Positions 6,030 to 6,842 of a stretch of DNA of 6,842 bases are shown piece by piece. The position numbers and the translations under genes are program-made. Every line of letters begins with the position of its first letter. Position 1 is the first letter of the stretch. Location: contig CAVGTF010000115.1 in NCBI GenBank assembly GCA_963632245.1, forward strand, positions 1 through 6,842, in the 5' to 3' direction. Source of the DNA: UBA1724 sp963632245. GTDB taxonomy: Bacteria; Verrucomicrobiota; Lentisphaeria; Oligosphaerales; Oligosphaeraceae. The notes under the pieces were generated by a model. It was not told where the DNA came from and searched no databases. It was given only the letters and a program-made list of their open reading frames with translations.

Positions 6030-6057
6030 TTGCAAACCCCGGAAAGGCGCTTACAGT
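6030..6057 (+). promoter_or_regulatory. Likely sigma-70-type promoter for tRNA-Leu
   Basis: TTGCAA (6030-6035) and TACAGT (6052-6057) are separated by 16 nt and lie 14 nt before the first tRNA base, which suits a short leader. Both boxes differ from consensus at two positions. Confidence 0.5.
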
Positions 6058-6071
6058 AAGCCCGCTTTCAA

Positions 6072-6158
6072 GCCAGAGTGGCGGAATTGGCAGACGCGCT
6101 GCGTTCAGGTCGCAGTGGGCTTACGCTCGTGAAGGTTCAAGTCCTTTCTCTGGTACCA
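6072..6158 (+). tRNA. tRNA-Leu (anticodon CAG)
   Basis: This is an 87-nt class II tRNA with an encoded CCA. The anticodon stem CTGCG/CGCAG encloses loop TTCAGGT, giving CAG at 6106-6108, which reads CTG. The variable arm is long (GGGC-TTAC-GCTC), as expected for leucine. The T arm contains GGTTCAAGTCC. The acceptor pairs GCCAGAG with CTCTGGT, so position 1-72 is a G-U wobble; A73 fits leucine identity. CTG is a dominant leucine codon in the neighbouring Fe-ADH gene. Confidence 0.95.
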
Positions 6159-6163
6159 TTTAG

Positions 6164-6200
6164 AAGAACCCCGGCTCTCAACAAGTCGGGGTTCTTTTTT
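6164..6200 (+). terminator. Intrinsic terminator between the two tRNA-Leu genes
   Basis: AAGAACCCCG (6164-6173) pairs perfectly with CGGGGTTCTT (6187-6196) around a 13-nt loop, and the T-run continues to 6200. This is a textbook Rho-independent terminator, 5 nt after the first tRNA's CCA. Confidence 0.88.
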
Positions 6201-6237
6201 GCCCGGTTAGAAACGGCAAAACGCCCCGGTTTCCTGG

Positions 6238-6324
6238 GCGAGAGTGGCGAAATTGGCAGACGCCCGAGATTTAGGTTCTCGTGCCTTAAACGGCGTGCGG
6301 GTTCGAGTCCCGCCTCTCGCACCA
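6238..6324 (+). tRNA. tRNA-Leu (anticodon TAG)
   Basis: This is an 87-nt class II tRNA with an encoded CCA. The acceptor GCGAGAG/CTCTCGC is a perfect 7-bp stem, followed by A73. The anticodon stem CGAGA/TCTCG encloses TTTAGGT, giving TAG at 6272-6274, which reads CTA and, by wobble, CTG. The variable arm is long and the T loop reads GGGTTCGAGTCCC. Only 37 nt separate it from the upstream terminator, and I see no good promoter in that space. Confidence 0.95.
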
Positions 6325-6480
6325 TCTCTAAAATGGCCCAAAATGCCACCCTCAGGAAGCCACCCACATCCACGCCGGAAACAACCGAATCACGATGGCC
6401 GCACCCAAAATAACGGGCGCGGCTTTTGCGTCTCTGGACGCGGCGGTCTTGCGGGGCGCGCCCCGAAAGACCGCTAGTAT
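6325..6480. other. Non-coding tRNA downstream region with two hairpins
   Basis: No gene is supported here. GCGTC-TCTG-GACGC (6428-6441) is a small perfect hairpin. Immediately after it comes a larger one: GCGGTCTT (6443-6450) with AAGACCGC (6467-6474), a G/A mismatch, then CGGGGC with GCCCCG (6452-6465). It is followed by TAGTATTTAG rather than a clean T-run, so it is at best a weak terminator for the second tRNA. Confidence 0.55.
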
Positions 6481-6615
6481 TTAGCCGATGAGTGGCTAGC
6501 TGTTAGTTTGCAAGGTGTCGCAGGCGCTCTTCCGCCGCTGGTGCGGCGGTACTAGCGCGCCAATTCGGGCGCGCTTGGCGCACGCGACGGTAAATTCCGG
6601 CGCGGGGTTTCGCCG
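6481..6615 (+). repeat. R1 structured repeat, copy B (full length)
   Basis: A TAG-rich leader is followed by AAGGTGTCGCAGGCGC. Hairpin 1 is CCGCCGC (6532-6538) with GCGGCGG (6543-6549) around TGGT. Hairpin 2 is AGCGCGCC (6554-6561) with GGCGCGCT (6568-6575) around AATTCG. Hairpin 3 is GCGACGG with CCGGCGC around TAAATT (6584-6603), with one mismatch. From 6491 to 6550 it matches copy C at 57 of 60 positions. From 6512 to 6573 it matches copy D at 61 of 62. Confidence 0.8.
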
Positions 6616-6621
6616 AAGACT

Positions 6622-6656
6622 ACCAAAGGACGGAGGCGTTGCGCCCCCCGTACCCC
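6622..6656 (+). repeat. R2 hairpin repeat
   Basis: ACCAAAGGACGGAGGCG is followed by TTG, then CGCCCCCCGT and a further run of C. GGCG/CGCC and ACGG/CCGT can pair with a small internal loop. It sits between R1 copies B and C. Confidence 0.6.
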
Positions 6657-6660
6657 CGCT

Positions 6661-6750
6661 TTAGTACTTAGCTGGTTAGTGGCTAGCTGTTAGTCTGCAA
6701 GGTGCCGCGGGCGCTCTTCCGCCGCTGGTGCGGCGGTGCTAATTAGCACC
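6661..6750 (+). repeat. R1 structured repeat, copy C (truncated)
   Basis: The leader and hairpin 1 (6719-6736) are nearly identical to copy B, but the unit stops right after hairpin 1. In place of hairpins 2 and 3 there is a perfect 16-bp palindrome, GGTGCTAATTAGCACC (6735-6750), and copy D begins directly after it. Confidence 0.75.
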
Positions 6751-6842
6751 TAGCAGATTAGTGATTAGCGGCTAGTTCATAAGGTGCCGCAGGCGCTCTT
6801 CCGCCGCTGGTGCGGCGGTACTAGCGCGCCAATTCGGGCGCG
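6751..6842 (+). repeat. R1 structured repeat, copy D (cut by window end)
   Basis: A TAG-rich leader (ATTAGTGATTAGCGGCTAG) resembles that of copy A. The core from AAGGTGCCGCAGG onward is nearly identical to copy B, including hairpin 1 (6801-6818) and the start of hairpin 2. The window ends inside hairpin 2. Confidence 0.75.

Noticed and set aside
6078..6477. Short plus- and minus-strand frames over the tRNA genes
   Set aside because: They translate through two clear tRNA-Leu genes and the terminator.
6481..6842. CRISPR array
   Set aside because: The repeats are long, hairpin-bearing and unevenly spaced (core starts 187 and 82 bp apart), with related rather than unique intervening sequence and no cas genes in view.

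Overview
This is a bacterial chromosomal window, GC-rich by eye, with tightly packed housekeeping-type genes and long, repeat-laden intergenic stretches. The sequence does not fix the phylum. The gene set is ordinary for a heterotrophic or fermentative bacterium, so I leave taxonomy open.

Layout. Bases 1-590 hold no gene I can support. They contain short direct repeats, palindromes and copies of two hairpin repeat families, called R1 and R2 here. Bases 591-4094 are one tightly coupled plus-strand operon of four genes: an Lrp/AsnC-type regulator, a PLP-dependent class I/II aminotransferase (26-bp overlap), a TrmB-type tRNA m7G methyltransferase (9-bp gap) and a SAMHD1-like HD phosphohydrolase (ATGA overlap). 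Bases 4095-4785 are non-coding. They hold R1 and R2 copies inside a 29-bp polypurine/polypyrimidine inverted repeat, then a perfect 14-bp-stem hairpin, then a cluster of CCCCTG/CAGGGG sites upstream of the next gene. Bases 4786-5937 encode a FucO-like iron-dependent alcohol dehydrogenase. Bases 6072-6324 carry two tRNA-Leu genes (anticodons CAG and TAG) separated by a strong intrinsic terminator. Bases 6325-6842 are non-coding and filled with hairpins and three more R1 copies, the last running off the window.

How the genes may work together. The regulator-aminotransferase pair looks like a self-contained amino-acid sensing and transamination module, of the kind seen for AlaR/AlaT (YugG/YugH) in Bacillus subtilis. 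TrmB and the HD protein ride on the same transcript without an obvious pathway link. The FucO-like enzyme stands alone, with no sugar-catabolic genes beside it. Its strongly biased codon use suggests high expression.

The most unusual content is R1: four clear copies plus two diverged ones, each built from consecutive hairpins. One copy carries a paired (compensatory) substitution that keeps its hairpin intact, which argues that the folded form matters.
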